Shown here piece by piece: positions 48,079-56,617 of a stretch of DNA of 64,000 bases (positions within the stretch are counted from its first letter, which is position 1; the number at the start of each line of letters is the position of its first letter). Location of the stretch: assembly GCF_002237755.1 (NCBI RefSeq), contig NZ_MWSJ01000003.1:124001-188000 (forward strand), read 5' to 3'. A program made the translations under genes and the position numbers. The notes beneath the pieces were generated by a model. The model searched no databases and was not told the DNA's origin. It was given only the letters and a program-made list of their open reading frames with translations. Source of the stretch: Lysinibacillus sp. KCTC 33748 (GTDB lineage: Bacteria; Bacillota; Bacilli; Bacillales_A; Planococcaceae).

Positions 48079-49376
48079 AGACAATTGAATTCAAACAATT
48101 AGATGAAACATTGTATTATGAAAAATTAGAGAATGGCTTAGATGTCTATATTTTACCGAAAAAAGGCTATTCCAAAACATATGTGACGTTCACAACTAAG
48201 TACGGTTCTGTTGATCGTACATTTGTGCCGCTTGGTGAGACGGAAAGCATTACAGTTCCAGATGGCATTGCTCACTTTTTAGAGCATAAAATGTTTGAAA
48301 AAGAAGATGGCGATGTATTCCAAAAGTTTAGTGAATACGGTGCTTCAGCAAATGCCTTTACATCATTTACACGTACGGCGTATTTATTTTCTTCGACGGA
48401 CAATATTTATAAAAGCACAGAAACATTATTAAATTTTGTGCAAGAACCTTACTTTACGGAAGCAACAGTGAATAAGGAGAAGGGCATTATTGGACAGGAA
48501 ATTACGATGTACGATGATCAGCCAGATTGGCGCTTGTATTTTGGTACGATCGAAAATATGTATCATAATCACCCAGTAAAAATTGATATCGCTGGTACAA
48601 TCGAGACGATTGATGGCATTACTGCGGACCACTTATATACGTGCTACAATACGTTCTATCATCCATCCAATATGTTATTGTTTGTTATTGGTGCTGTAGA
48701 CCCTAATGAAATGATGACGTTTATTCGTGACAATCAAGGTAAAAAAGAATTCACTGAACCAACACCAATACAACGCTACTTTGATAAAGAACCGACTGAG
48801 GTTGCTATCAAAGAGCGTGAGTTGCATATGGATGTACAAAAGCCAAAGGTTTATATCGGCTTAAAAGCAAAAGAAACAAATCTTTCTGGTCGTGATATGT
48901 TAAAACATGAGCTATCTGTTCAAATTGCACTTGAACTTATTTTCGGACGTACATCTGAATTTTATGAGCGCATCTATGAAAATGACTTAATTGATGAAAC
49001 GTATGCATTTGATTTCACGTTAGAAAACGGCTTTGGTTTTGCTATGATTGGCTCGGATTCTGCAGACCCGGCTGCATTAGAGAAAGCTATTAAAGAAGAA
49101 TTAGCAAAGTATGATGAAGATGCACAATTTGAAAGTGGCGATTTAGAACGAGTGAAACGTAAAAAAATTGGTTTCTTCCTACGTGCGCTGAACTCTATTG
49201 AATTTATCGCCAACCAATTTACACGTTATTCGTTTAATGAGATGAATTTGTTCGATGTTGTACCTGTGCTAGAAGAATTAACGATTGAAGATTTGAAAAA
49301 AGCATTTTCTTCAATTCAAGGTGAATCTCAACAAACTGTCTTTAAAATTTTACCTACAGAGAAGGGCGAACAGTGA
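48075..49376 (+). CDS. ymfH: M16-family zinc peptidase YmfH
   Basis: This is the catalytic partner of YmfF. HFLEHKMF gives the inverted zinc motif (H67, E70, H71), with ASANAFTSFTRTAYLF following. The third ligand region is near EKGIIGQEITMYDDQPDW. I start it at ATG 48075, which overlaps the ymfF TGA and has GGAAGGAG upstream, giving 433 residues; an upstream in-frame ATG at 48051 lacks a site. Substrates are unknown, though relatives process peptides. Its stop overlaps the next start (GTGA). Confidence 0.9.
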   Translation: MKTIEFKQLDETLYYEKLENGLDVYILPKKGYSKTYVTFTTKYGSVDRTFVPLGETESITVPDGIAHFLEHKMFEKEDGDVFQKFSEYGASANAFTSFTRTAYLFSSTDNIYKSTETLLNFVQEPYFTEATVNKEKGIIGQEITMYDDQPDWRLYFGTIENMYHNHPVKIDIAGTIETIDGITADHLYTCYNTFYHPSNMLLFVIGAVDPNEMMTFIRDNQGKKEFTEPTPIQRYFDKEPTEVAIKERELHMDVQKPKVYIGLKAKETNLSGRDMLKHELSVQIALELIFGRTSEFYERIYENDLIDETYAFDFTLENGFGFAMIGSDSADPAALEKAIKEELAKYDEDAQFESGDLERVKRKKIGFFLRALNSIEFIANQFTRYSFNEMNLFDVVPVLEELTIEDLKKAFSSIQGESQQTVFKILPTEKGEQ

Positions 49377-50101
49377 AAAAGTTTGCCCTCGTGTTAGGTG
49401 CATCGGGTGAGATTGGTCGTGCTATTTGTCAGAGTCTGGCAGAAGACGGCTGGTCCATCTACATACACTTTTCAAACAATGAAAAAGCAGCGCAGGCTTT
49501 ATACCACTCTCTTTCAGAAAATTTCCCTTCACAGGAATTTATGCTTGTGCAGGGAGATTTTTCGAAAGCGTCCGGGGCACAATTACTAGCATCGCAAATT
49601 TTTAATGTGCAAGCAATTGTCTTTGCAAATGGTCAGGCGCATTATTCTCTACTTGAAGATACTACTGTGGAGGATATGGATGCATTATGGCGTGTCCATG
49701 TGCAAAATCCAATGCGTCTGACGGCATTGCTGTCATCAAAGCTTCGTGCGCATGACGTTAGCTATGTGCTTTTTATCGGTTCGATTTGGGGAGAGGCTGG
49801 ATCGGCTGGTGAAGCTCTTTACGCAGCCGTGAAGGGCGCCCAACATGCTTTTGTAAAGTCGTATGCGAAAGAAGCGGCACTGTCACGTATTCGTGTTAAT
49901 GCCATTGCACCTGGCTTTATAAATACCTCGATGAACAGTCATTTAAGTGAAGAGGAGCTTGACTATATTTTAGAGGATATTCCGCTAGGCATAGCTGGTC
50001 AAACAACGGATGTTGCTAAGATGGTACGCTTCTACCTTTCTGGAAATGCAGATTATGTAACGGGACAAGTAATTCGATTAAACGGTGGTTGGTACATATA
50101 A
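49373..50101 (+). CDS. ymfI: SDR-family oxidoreductase YmfI
   Basis: A short-chain dehydrogenase of 242 residues. GASGEIGRAI is the nucleotide-binding glycine motif, FANGQAHYSL replaces the usual NNAG, and the catalytic Ser and YxxxK are in FIGSIWGEAGSAGEALYAAVKG. The ending GNADYVTGQVIRLNGGW is typical. It resembles FabG-like 3-oxoacyl reductases, but the substrate is not known. The start is GTG 49373 overlapping the ymfH stop, so it is coupled to the M16 pair. Confidence 0.88.
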   Translation: MKKFALVLGASGEIGRAICQSLAEDGWSIYIHFSNNEKAAQALYHSLSENFPSQEFMLVQGDFSKASGAQLLASQIFNVQAIVFANGQAHYSLLEDTTVEDMDALWRVHVQNPMRLTALLSSKLRAHDVSYVLFIGSIWGEAGSAGEALYAAVKGAQHAFVKSYAKEAALSRIRVNAIAPGFINTSMNSHLSEEELDYILEDIPLGIAGQTTDVAKMVRFYLSGNADYVTGQVIRLNGGWYI

Positions 50102-50146
50102 TGTTCTTTTTTGCACATACTACATGTGTAAAGGAGGAGGAACAGT

Positions 50147-50404
50147 ATGACTATCTTAGAGAACTGGCATAAATGGACATCGTTTTTAGGTCAAAATGTT
50201 ATGCGTGCAGAATCAAGCGGTGTACCATCGCAAATGATTCAACAAGCTGCTGTACAAATTGGAGAATATTTGGCGACAAATGTCGATCCTAAAAATGAAC
50301 AAGAACGAGTGCTGTCGGATTTATGGGGCGTTGCCTCTGAAGAAGAAAAACACGCACTGGCGAATTGTGTCGTTAAACTTGTGCAAAATAAACCTGTACA
50401 GTAA
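50147..50404 (+). CDS. ymfJ: DUF3243 protein YmfJ
   Basis: A small soluble protein of 85 residues of the DUF3243 family. WHKWTSFLGQNVMRAESSGV and LSDLWGVASEEEKHALANCVVKL are recognisable. No function is established. GGAGGAGG precedes the ATG. It lies 45 bases after ymfI and is followed by a strong terminator, so it probably closes the ymfFHIJ unit. Confidence 0.85.
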   Translation: MTILENWHKWTSFLGQNVMRAESSGVPSQMIQQAAVQIGEYLATNVDPKNEQERVLSDLWGVASEEEKHALANCVVKLVQNKPVQ

Positions 50405-50435
50405 AAAAGAGGAGAGCGATCTCCTCTTTTTTTTA
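50403..50435 (+). terminator. Intrinsic terminator after ymfJ
   Basis: AAAAAAGAGGAGA pairs with TCTCCTCTTTTTT over four bases, with extra Ts. Confidence 0.92.
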
Positions 50436-50527
50436 TATAAAAAAGCAATTTCTGCATAGAAAAGGGAACGTATGTAAGCCTATTTAGGATGTTCAAAAAA
50501 AAAATAGTAAGTTTTTAAAAATAACGC

Positions 50528-50533
50528 TATAAT
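50528..50533 (+). promoter_or_regulatory. Possible -10 box before ymfK
   Basis: Perfect TATAAT 91 bases before ymfK, but without a recognisable -35 box. Confidence 0.3.
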
Positions 50534-50623
50534 TCCATGTATTCTAACTTTCCATTACATAAAAAATCAGCTATGATGGAACTTATAAGGGATTTTTTAC
50601 GTTAACTAATAGGAAGGGAACGA

Positions 50624-51412
50624 GTGTGTTTGAGCGATTGGTACTTTGAATATGAAATTCAGGTGAATCGCCCTGGATTATTAGGAGATATTGCTTCACT
50701 TTTAGGGATGCTTCGTGTCAATATTATTTCAATAAATGGTGTCGATGAGGATCGACGTGGTATGTTAGTGCATACAGACAACGATGAGACAATTGAGCGT
50801 TTTCGTACAATTGTTTCGACAATGGAACATATTAACGTGACCAAATTTCGACAACCTAAACTCCGTGATCGTTTAGCCATAAGGCACGGTCATTATATTC
50901 CTCGAGATGCAGATGAAAAAAATACCTTCCGCTTCGTCCGAGATGAACTTGGTATTTTAGTTGACTTTATGGCTGAGCTATTTAAAAAAGAAGGGCATAA
51001 GCTCATAGGAATACGTGGAATGCCTAGAGTTGGAAAAACTGAATCGATTGTAGCGGCTAGTGTATGTGCCAATAAAAAATGGATTTTTTTATCATCTACA
51101 ATGATTAAGCAGACTGTTCGCAATAAACTCGCTGGTGATGAATTCAGTGACAATAATATTTTTATATTAGATGGCATTGTAACACGTCGTTCATCTGATG
51201 AGCGGCATTTACAACTAGTGCGTGAAATGATGAATATGCCTTCCATAAAGGTCGTCGAGCATCCAGACATGTTTGTTCAGCATTCAGATTATAGGATAGA
51301 GGATTTTGATTATATCATTGAATTACGTCATCACCCAGATGAAGAGATTACGTATGAGATAATGGAAAAAAATCATATGATGTCCGACTCCAATTCATTT
51401 GGAGGATTTTAG
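50624..51412 (+). CDS. ymfK: DUF3388 protein YmfK with ACT-like and P-loop-like segments
   Basis: A 262-residue conserved protein of unknown function. Residues 5-65 look like an ACT domain (VNRPGLLGDIASLLGMLRVN, then RRGMLVHTDND), usually a small-molecule sensor. Around residue 129 there is RGMPRVGKTESIVAASVC, which resembles a Walker A loop (GxPRxGKTE), followed by FILDGIVTRRSSDERHLQ. An ATP- or GTP-dependent role is possible but not shown. The start is GTG 50624 after AGGAAGGG; TTG 50630 is an alternative. It sits before rodZ, its usual place. Confidence 0.82.
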   Translation: MCLSDWYFEYEIQVNRPGLLGDIASLLGMLRVNIISINGVDEDRRGMLVHTDNDETIERFRTIVSTMEHINVTKFRQPKLRDRLAIRHGHYIPRDADEKNTFRFVRDELGILVDFMAELFKKEGHKLIGIRGMPRVGKTESIVAASVCANKKWIFLSSTMIKQTVRNKLAGDEFSDNNIFILDGIVTRRSSDERHLQLVREMMNMPSIKVVEHPDMFVQHSDYRIEDFDYIIELRHHPDEEITYEIMEKNHMMSDSNSFGGF

Positions 51413-51451
51413 GATTTAATTTTTAAATTGATGTTAAAGTAGGTGTTTTGA

Positions 51452-52351
51452 GTGGCAGAATTAGGGACTCGACTGAAAGAGGCGAGACTGTCTAAAGGCT
51501 ACAGTTTAGACGATTTACAAGAAATAACGAAAATACAAAAGCGTTATTTAATAGGTATTGAAGAGGGCAATTATTCGATCATGCCTGGTTCATTTTATGT
51601 ACGAGCTTTTATTAAACAATATGCTGACGCCGTTGATTTGAACGCAGAGGAAATTTTAGAAACGTATAAAAGTGAGCTACCAGGTACTTCGAACAATCAA
51701 GTAAGTCAATCGATAACGAGTAGTCCAAGTAGAAGAAAAATTACAAAAGGCCCTTCTACTAAAATGATGGAGGCAATGCCGAAAATAATCGTTGGTTTAT
51801 TTATCATTGTCATTATTGTAGTCATTTGGGTACTCATGCAGTCTAAAAATAATGCAGTACCGAATTCTGGAGAAGAGACACCTCCAGAAATGCAATATGA
51901 TACAAAAGCAAAACCAATAGATACAGAAAAAGATAAAGAAAAAGAAAATAAAAAAGCTCAATCAAATGACAAACAAGAGTCAACAGATTCAGCAAAGGAA
52001 ACATCTGACGAAACTGAAGAGGTTAAGCAATCGATTTCAGCGGGGACTGTTGAAGCGGATGGTGCTACAACTTCATATACGTTAACAGGTGCAGATACAT
52101 TTAAAATACGTATCGAAGTATCAGGTCCTACATTTATCGGTATTCGAGACCAACAGCAACAAGAAATACTAACAGATACTCGTGTATATAATGCAGGAGA
52201 AGTAGTAGAATTTGATGCAACATCTCAAAATTATGCTCGTATCCGTTTAGGTAATTCAACGCAAGCCAAGGTATACATTAATGACGAGCCTTTAACATAT
52301 GCACAGCAAGCTGTAACGCAAAACATCGTCATCAATTTCAATAAAGAATAG
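51452..52351 (+). CDS. rodZ: Cell-shape protein RodZ (YmfM)
   Basis: RodZ is a membrane protein linked to MreB and cell-wall elongation. The 299-residue protein has an N-terminal helix-turn-helix (RLKEARLSKGYSLDDLQEIT, GSFYVRAFIKQYA), one transmembrane helix at about 110-130 (KIIVGLFIIVIIVVIWVLM) and a lysine/glutamate-rich linker. A C-terminal DUF4115 domain ends TYAQQAVTQNIVINF. The start is GTG 51452 with AAAGTAGGTG upstream. A hairpin follows, then pgsA. The order rodZ-pgsA-cinA-recA is as in Bacillus. Confidence 0.92.
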   Translation: MAELGTRLKEARLSKGYSLDDLQEITKIQKRYLIGIEEGNYSIMPGSFYVRAFIKQYADAVDLNAEEILETYKSELPGTSNNQVSQSITSSPSRRKITKGPSTKMMEAMPKIIVGLFIIVIIVVIWVLMQSKNNAVPNSGEETPPEMQYDTKAKPIDTEKDKEKENKKAQSNDKQESTDSAKETSDETEEVKQSISAGTVEADGATTSYTLTGADTFKIRIEVSGPTFIGIRDQQQQEILTDTRVYNAGEVVEFDATSQNYARIRLGNSTQAKVYINDEPLTYAQQAVTQNIVINFNKE

Positions 52352-52380
52352 TAGTCATCTAATGATGACTACTTTCTTTC
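52350..52380 (+). terminator. Hairpin between rodZ and pgsA
   Basis: AGTAGTCATC pairs with GATGACTACT over TAAT, followed by TTCTTTC. Probably partial termination. Confidence 0.65.
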
Positions 52381-52401
52381 ATCATGAAAGGTGTTAGAAA
52401 A

Positions 52402-52980
52402 ATGAACATTCCAAATAAAATTACCATCTCTCGAATCTTACTTATTCCGTTCTTTGTCATTGTTATGATGTTTGATTTTGGCTGGGGAACAATGTCACTA
52501 TTCGGAGCGGATATGCCTGTTCATCATTTTGTAGGTGCACTTATTTTTATTTTTGCTTCAGCGACTGATTGGGTGGATGGTTTTTACGCACGTAAGTATA
52601 ATCTTGTGACAACATTTGGTAAGTTTTTAGACCCACTTGCTGACAAATTACTAGTTTCAGCAGCTTTTATTTTAATGGTAGAGCTTGATATGGCGCCTGC
52701 ATGGATAATAATTATCATTATTAGCCGTGAGTTTGCAGTAACTGGTCTTCGTTTAATATTGGCAGGTGAAGGAGAAGTTGTTGCGGCAAACCAGCTTGGT
52801 AAAATTAAAACGTGGGCCCAAATTGTGGCCATCGGAGCAGCACTTTTACACAATACAATCTTTACACTTATTGGTATTCCATTTGATACAATTATGTTAT
52901 ATATTGCATTGTTCTTTACACTATGGTCTGGATGGGATTATTTCTATCTAAATCGACGTGTCTTACTTGATTCTAAATAA
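52402..52980 (+). CDS. pgsA: CDP-diacylglycerol-glycerol-3-phosphate 3-phosphatidyltransferase
   Basis: PgsA makes phosphatidylglycerol phosphate from CDP-diacylglycerol, the product of CdsA encoded near the left end of the window. The CDP-alcohol motif runs ATDWVDGFYARKYNL then TTFGKFLDPLADKLL, with all aspartates present. Four to six membrane helices are seen. I choose ATG 52402 behind AAAGGTG (192 residues); the in-frame ATG at 52384 is before that site. It is probably essential and is cotranscribed with cinA. Confidence 0.95.
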   Translation: MNIPNKITISRILLIPFFVIVMMFDFGWGTMSLFGADMPVHHFVGALIFIFASATDWVDGFYARKYNLVTTFGKFLDPLADKLLVSAAFILMVELDMAPAWIIIIIISREFAVTGLRLILAGEGEVVAANQLGKIKTWAQIVAIGAALLHNTIFTLIGIPFDTIMLYIALFFTLWSGWDYFYLNRRVLLDSK

Positions 52981-52997
52981 GAGAGGTCTTGAGGATC

Positions 52998-54254
52998 ATG
53001 AATGCTGAAATTCTTGCAGTTGGCTCAGAGTTATTGCTTGGTCAGATTTCGAACACAAATGCAAAGTTTATTTCTAGTCAGTTGTCCGAATTAGGAATAA
53101 ATGTGTATTATCACACTGTAGTTGGAGATAATGCACAACGTTTAGAAGAAGCTATTTCCATTGCAGAGACTCGTGCTGATTTAATCATTTTTTCTGGTGG
53201 GCTTGGGCCTACAAAGGATGATTTAACAAAGGAAACGATTGCTCGTCATCTTGGCGTTACTCTTGAATTTGACGATATCGCGCTGACATATATTGAGCAA
53301 TTTTTTGCAAAGCGAGGACGTCCAATGACGGACAATAATCGTAAGCAAGCTTTAATACTAGCAGGTAGTGAGGTGCTCGCAAACCATCACGGTATGGCAC
53401 CTGGCATGATACTAGCGAAAGATGAGCGTACTTATATTTTGCTTCCGGGGCCACCTAAAGAGCTTGAGCCGATGTTCCAGTTTGAAGCAAAGCCAAAGCT
53501 TAGTGCGATGTTAAATGCTGGAGGGGTTATACTATCGCATGTTATGCGTTTTTATGGCATTGGAGAGGCAGAGCTTGAAGTACGTGTCCAAGCTATTTTA
53601 GATTCGCAAACAAACCCAACTGTTGCGCCACTTGCTTCTGACGGCGAAGTTACACTGCGTGTAACTGCTAAGGCAGAAACGGAGCAAGAAGCACAGCAGC
53701 TTATTGCTGCAAAGGTAGCAGAGATTCAAGCGCTTGTAGGTGACTATCAATACGGTATAGATGATGATTCTCTAGCCTCTAAAACAGTAGAAATGTTACT
53801 AGATAATCAGTTAACAATTTCTGCGGCAGAAAGTTTAACAGCAGGATTATTTCAGTCTGAGCTTGCAGAAATACCAGGCGTTGGGGATGCCCTAGTTGGT
53901 GGCGTTGTCACGTATACAGAAGAGGCTAAAATAAAGCAACTCGGTATTTCTAAAGAATTATTAACTAAACATGGGATTGTAAGCAGTGAATGTGCAGCAG
54001 CTATGGCTAGCGCTGTACGTGAAAAATTTGATACTGATATTGGTATTGGATTAACAGGTGCAGCAGGTCCTACAGCCCATGATCATCAACCAGTGGGGAC
54101 GGTTTGGATTGGTATCGCAATTGGCGATGAGAAACCGCTCACGTACTTACTTCATTTATCGGGCATGCGTAATACAAATCGACTGCGTGCTGCGAAATTT
54201 ACTTGTCATTATTTAATGCAGCTTTTGGAAGAAAGAGGCTTTAAAAAACGTTAA
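52998..54254 (+). CDS. cinA: CinA-family competence/damage-inducible protein
   Basis: CinA combines an N-terminal molybdopterin-binding-like (COG1058) domain with a C-terminal amidase-like domain. The first has AEILAVGSELLLGQISNTNA, SGGLGPTKDDLTKE and ILLPGPPKELEPMF. The second has SAAESLTAGLFQSELAEIPG and GIGLTGAAGPTAHDHQPVG. Family members act on pyridine nucleotides (nicotinamide mononucleotide deamidase, ADP-ribose pyrophosphatase). ATG 52998 gives 419 residues; TTG 52989 is an alternative. It often sits before recA, as here, but a family A repeat now intervenes. Confidence 0.94.
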   Translation: MNAEILAVGSELLLGQISNTNAKFISSQLSELGINVYYHTVVGDNAQRLEEAISIAETRADLIIFSGGLGPTKDDLTKETIARHLGVTLEFDDIALTYIEQFFAKRGRPMTDNNRKQALILAGSEVLANHHGMAPGMILAKDERTYILLPGPPKELEPMFQFEAKPKLSAMLNAGGVILSHVMRFYGIGEAELEVRVQAILDSQTNPTVAPLASDGEVTLRVTAKAETEQEAQQLIAAKVAEIQALVGDYQYGIDDDSLASKTVEMLLDNQLTISAAESLTAGLFQSELAEIPGVGDALVGGVVTYTEEAKIKQLGISKELLTKHGIVSSECAAAMASAVREKFDTDIGIGLTGAAGPTAHDHQPVGTVWIGIAIGDEKPLTYLLHLSGMRNTNRLRAAKFTCHYLMQLLEERGFKKR

Positions 54255-54281
54255 TCAATTTGCCCCGGCATAATATAGGTT

Positions 54282-54411
54282 CATCACCAAAAGTTGCGGA
54301 TGACTTTTGTTTAAAACGATTATTATGTAAATAAGTTGATTGGAGCGTAGGCTGGACGCCCCCAGGAAAGCGCCCAGCCGGAACGAAAATCAACTACACG
54401 TTTTGGTGATG
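54282..54411. repeat. Family A palindromic repeat, copy 7 (shortest intact form)
   Basis: Between cinA and recA. Perfect outer stem CATCACCAAAA (54282-54292) with TTTTGGTGATG (54401-54411), then GTTGATT with AATCAAC and GGCTGGACG with CGCCCAGCC. The central hairpin is replaced by CCCCCAGGAAAG. It shows the minimal element most clearly: about 130 bp, three nested stems, no coding. Confidence 0.85.
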
Positions 54412-54433
54412 GTCCATAATATAGTTAAAATAG

Positions 54434-54470
54434 AAATTTGGGTAATGGAAAGTTACCCAAATTTTTATTT
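54434..54470 (+). terminator. Intrinsic terminator upstream of recA
   Basis: AAATTTGGGTAA pairs with TTACCCAAATTT over seven bases, followed by TTATTTT. Confidence 0.85.
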
Positions 54471-54480
54471 TGAATAAAAA

Positions 54481-54494
54481 CGAATAAACGTTCG
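54481..54494 (+). promoter_or_regulatory. LexA (SOS) box of recA
   Basis: CGAATAAACGTTCG matches the Gram-positive CGAACNNNNGTTCG with one change and lies just upstream of the promoter. Confidence 0.8.
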
Positions 54495-54502
54495 CTTTTT
54501 TC

Positions 54503-54531
54503 TTGCGTCTTCTCTTAAAAACAAGTATAGT
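54503..54531 (+). promoter_or_regulatory. Sigma-A promoter of recA
   Basis: TTGCGT (54503-54508), 17 bases, TATAGT (54526-54531), 46 bases before recA and next to the LexA box. Confidence 0.7.
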
Positions 54532-54576
54532 AGAGATAGAGAAAAACAGTGAACAGTTTTCGAAGGAGGAAAATGA

Positions 54577-55641
54577 ATGAGTGATCGTAAAGCAGCCTTA
54601 GAACAGGCGTTAAAACAAATTGAAAAGAACTTTGGTAAAGGTTCTATCATGAAACTTGGCGAAAAGACGGATTTAGAAATTGCTACATCTTCAAGTGGTT
54701 CGCTAGCACTTGATGCTGCATTAGGTGTAGGTGGTTATCCACGTGGACGTATTATTGAAGTATACGGCCCTGAATCATCAGGTAAAACAACGGTTGCGCT
54801 TCATGCCATTGCAGAGGTTCAGGCAAATGGTGGACAAGCAGCGTTTATCGATGCTGAGCATGCATTAGATCCAATATATGCACAAAAATTGGGTGTCAAT
54901 ATTGATGAGCTTCTATTATCTCAACCAGATACAGGCGAACAAGCGCTTGAAATCGCAGAGGCATTAGTACGTAGTGGCGCAATCGATATTATCGTTATAG
55001 ACTCAGTAGCAGCATTAGTTCCGAAAGCGGAAATCGAAGGAGATATGGGTGACTCGCATGTTGGTTTACAAGCGCGTTTAATGTCTCAGGCTTTACGTAA
55101 ACTTTCAGGTGCTATCAATAAATCAAAAACAATTGCTATCTTCATTAACCAAATACGTGAAAAAATCGGTGTTATGTTCGGAAACCCAGAGACAACGCCT
55201 GGTGGTCGTGCACTTAAATTCTACAGCTCTGTTCGCTTAGAAGTACGTCGTGCAGAAGCCATTAAACAAGGTAATGACATTATGGGTAACCGTACTAAAA
55301 TTAAAATTGTGAAAAACAAAGTAGCGCCACCATTCCGTACAGCTGAAGTTGATATTATGTACGGTGAAGGAATTTCAAAAGAGGGAGAAACAGTTGATTT
55401 AGGTGTAGAACTAGATATCGTACAAAAAAGCGGTTCTTGGTATGCTTACGGTGATGAGCGCCTAGGACAAGGCCGTGAAAATGCTAAACAATATTTAAAA
55501 GAAAATCCAGCAGTGCTTGACGATATCGCAAATAAAATCCGTGCTTCTTACGGTATTGCATCATCATCTTATACAATTGCTGCGCATGATAATGAAGAAG
55601 AAATGGATGATGAATTAAAGCTTCTTCTTGAAGATGAATAA
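54577..55641 (+). CDS. recA: Recombinase RecA
   Basis: RecA forms filaments on single-stranded DNA for strand exchange and triggers LexA self-cleavage. The 354-residue protein has Walker [10 protein letters not shown] near residue 66, Walker [12 protein letters not shown], loop 2 with [21 protein letters not shown], and an acidic tail [20 protein letters not shown] precedes the ATG. A LexA box and its own promoter predict damage induction. A terminator and a family B repeat follow. Confidence 0.98.
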   Translation: MSDRKAALEQALKQIEKNFGKGSIMKLGEKTDLEIATSSSGSLALDAALGVGGYPRGRIIEVYGPESSGKTTVALHAIAEVQANGGQAAFIDAEHALDPIYAQKLGVNIDELLLSQPDTGEQALEIAEALVRSGAIDIIVIDSVAALVPKAEIEGDMGDSHVGLQARLMSQALRKLSGAINKSKTIAIFINQIREKIGVMFGNPETTPGGRALKFYSSVRLEVRRAEAIKQGNDIMGNRTKIKIVKNKVAPPFRTAEVDIMYGEGISKEGETVDLGVELDIVQKSGSWYAYGDERLGQGRENAKQYLKENPAVLDDIANKIRASYGIASSSYTIAAHDNEEEMDDELKLLLEDE

Positions 55642-55647
55642 TATAAG

Positions 55648-55693
55648 TGCATTGTTCCCACTCTTTATAGTGAGAGCAATGCATTTTTTTATT
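55648..55693 (+). terminator. Intrinsic terminator after recA
   Basis: TGCATTGTTCCCACT pairs with AGTGAGAGCAATGCA (one internal mismatch) and runs into Ts. Confidence 0.9.
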
Positions 55694-55876
55694 GTTAAGG
55701 AAACTACAGATTTTTGCCTGTGGATAAACTAAAGTATAGTCGGTGTCTAAGGTAAAGCACTACATCCTCGAGGTCGCTGCGATTTCTCGGGCAAAAGTGG
55801 TGGAGCGTTTACTTTTGCTTCGACCTCTCCAGCGCTTGTTGGAAGTAAACGAGCGCTTTAGCGCATTTGTTCTTTA
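55694..55876. repeat. Family B palindromic repeat, copy 2
   Basis: It opens GTTAAGGAAACTACAGATTT then TGCCTGTGGATAAAC, nearly the same as the start of copy 3 after rny. It then has AAAGCACTACATCC, CCTCGAGGTCGCTGCGAT, GCAAAAGTGG with TTTACTTTTGC, and GAGCGCTTTAGCGC. Inner arms pair as in copy 1. Confidence 0.75.
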
Positions 55877-56024
55877 CACATACTGGGGAATGTGGTTGTA
55901 TAATATTTGTTAGGATATCCATATATTTAGTGATGAAGGCAATCGCCAGAGCAATGAGTCGGCAATAGGAAGAGGTAATCAAAGAAGTGATAGATTGAAC
56001 GTCATAAAGGGAAGTCGGGATCAT
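55857..56024 (-). pseudogene. Small antisense reading frame of unknown origin
   Basis: On the minus strand an ATG at 56024-56022 follows GGTGAGGAAAAT, a good ribosome site. The frame opens MIPTSLYDVQSITSL and goes on with CRLIALAIAFITKYMDILTN. It then runs into family B repeat copy 2 and stops only inside it (TAA at 55809). The part outside the repeat looks protein-like but short. It may be the 5' end of a gene cut by the element. Not recognised. Confidence 0.25.
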
Positions 56025-56225
56025 ATTTTCCTCACCGTAAATTGATATAGCATCGGGAATAAATAGCTTCCACCAAAAGAAAATGATACTTCCTAAGTAC
56101 TGCTTCTACGTATGAAAATGAAAAGTTAAATTTAACGTTAGTGTAAAAGTAATAGGTAATTAATTCTCCTAATGGATATGGCTGACTTTTTTTCTTTTGA
56201 GAGGCGAACAGATGCCCGACTATCC

Positions 56226-56254
56226 TTGACAGAGCTTGAGGCTAGTTATACAAT
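56226..56254 (+). promoter_or_regulatory. Strong sigma-A promoter upstream of rny
   Basis: TTGACA (56226-56231), 17 bases, TACAAT (56249-56254); a second TATAAT follows at 56263-56268. The transcript would have a leader of about 350 nt before rny. Confidence 0.75.
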
Positions 56255-56313
56255 TAAATATGTATAATTACTGAATTATGACTTTAAATAGGCAGTACAT
56301 TACATTTTGACTT

Positions 56314-56445
56314 CATTTTGGAAAGGCTTTTAAAGATCTCGTAAATGAAGTTGAAGCCTCTGGCAAATGGCAAGATTTTGAACAGACAATGATGCATAAG
56401 AATGTTCGCCTTAAAGCTTCGCATCCTGCGAAAACGGCTAACTAA
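56314..56445 (+). pseudogene. Coding relic of about 43 codons
   Basis: An open frame from 56314 to a TAA at 56443-56445 reads HFGKAFKDLVNEVEASGKWQ, then DFEQTMMHKNVRLKASHPAK and TAN. The composition is protein-like, with helix-forming charged residues. No start codon or ribosome site precedes it; a stop lies just upstream (TGA at 56308). It looks like the 3' end of a lost gene. I do not recognise the family. Confidence 0.4.
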
Positions 56446-56572
56446 TTTGCATAGGTAAAACACTACGTCCAGTGACTTTACCGAATGACCGACATCGTTT
56501 CGGTCCTCGTGCATACTTTAACACAATTCAAAATCCGGGACATAGTTATGCCAAGGTGAAATGAATGTATGC
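56446..56572. repeat. Diverged repeat with family C core
   Basis: AAAACACTACGTCCAGTGAC and CCGACATCGTTTCGGTCC are small inverted repeats in a style like family A. The end reads GGGACATAGTTATGCCAAGG then TGAAATG, the family C core. Confidence 0.4.
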
Positions 56573-56617
56573 GCCGACTGAAACTGTATTACCCAAATAG
56601 CAAGAGGAGGTGTTCAT

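Noticed and set aside
56284..56514. 76-codon minus frame in the recA-rny gap
   Set aside because: The plus strand of the same region reads as a more protein-like relic; the minus frame crosses repeat sequence.
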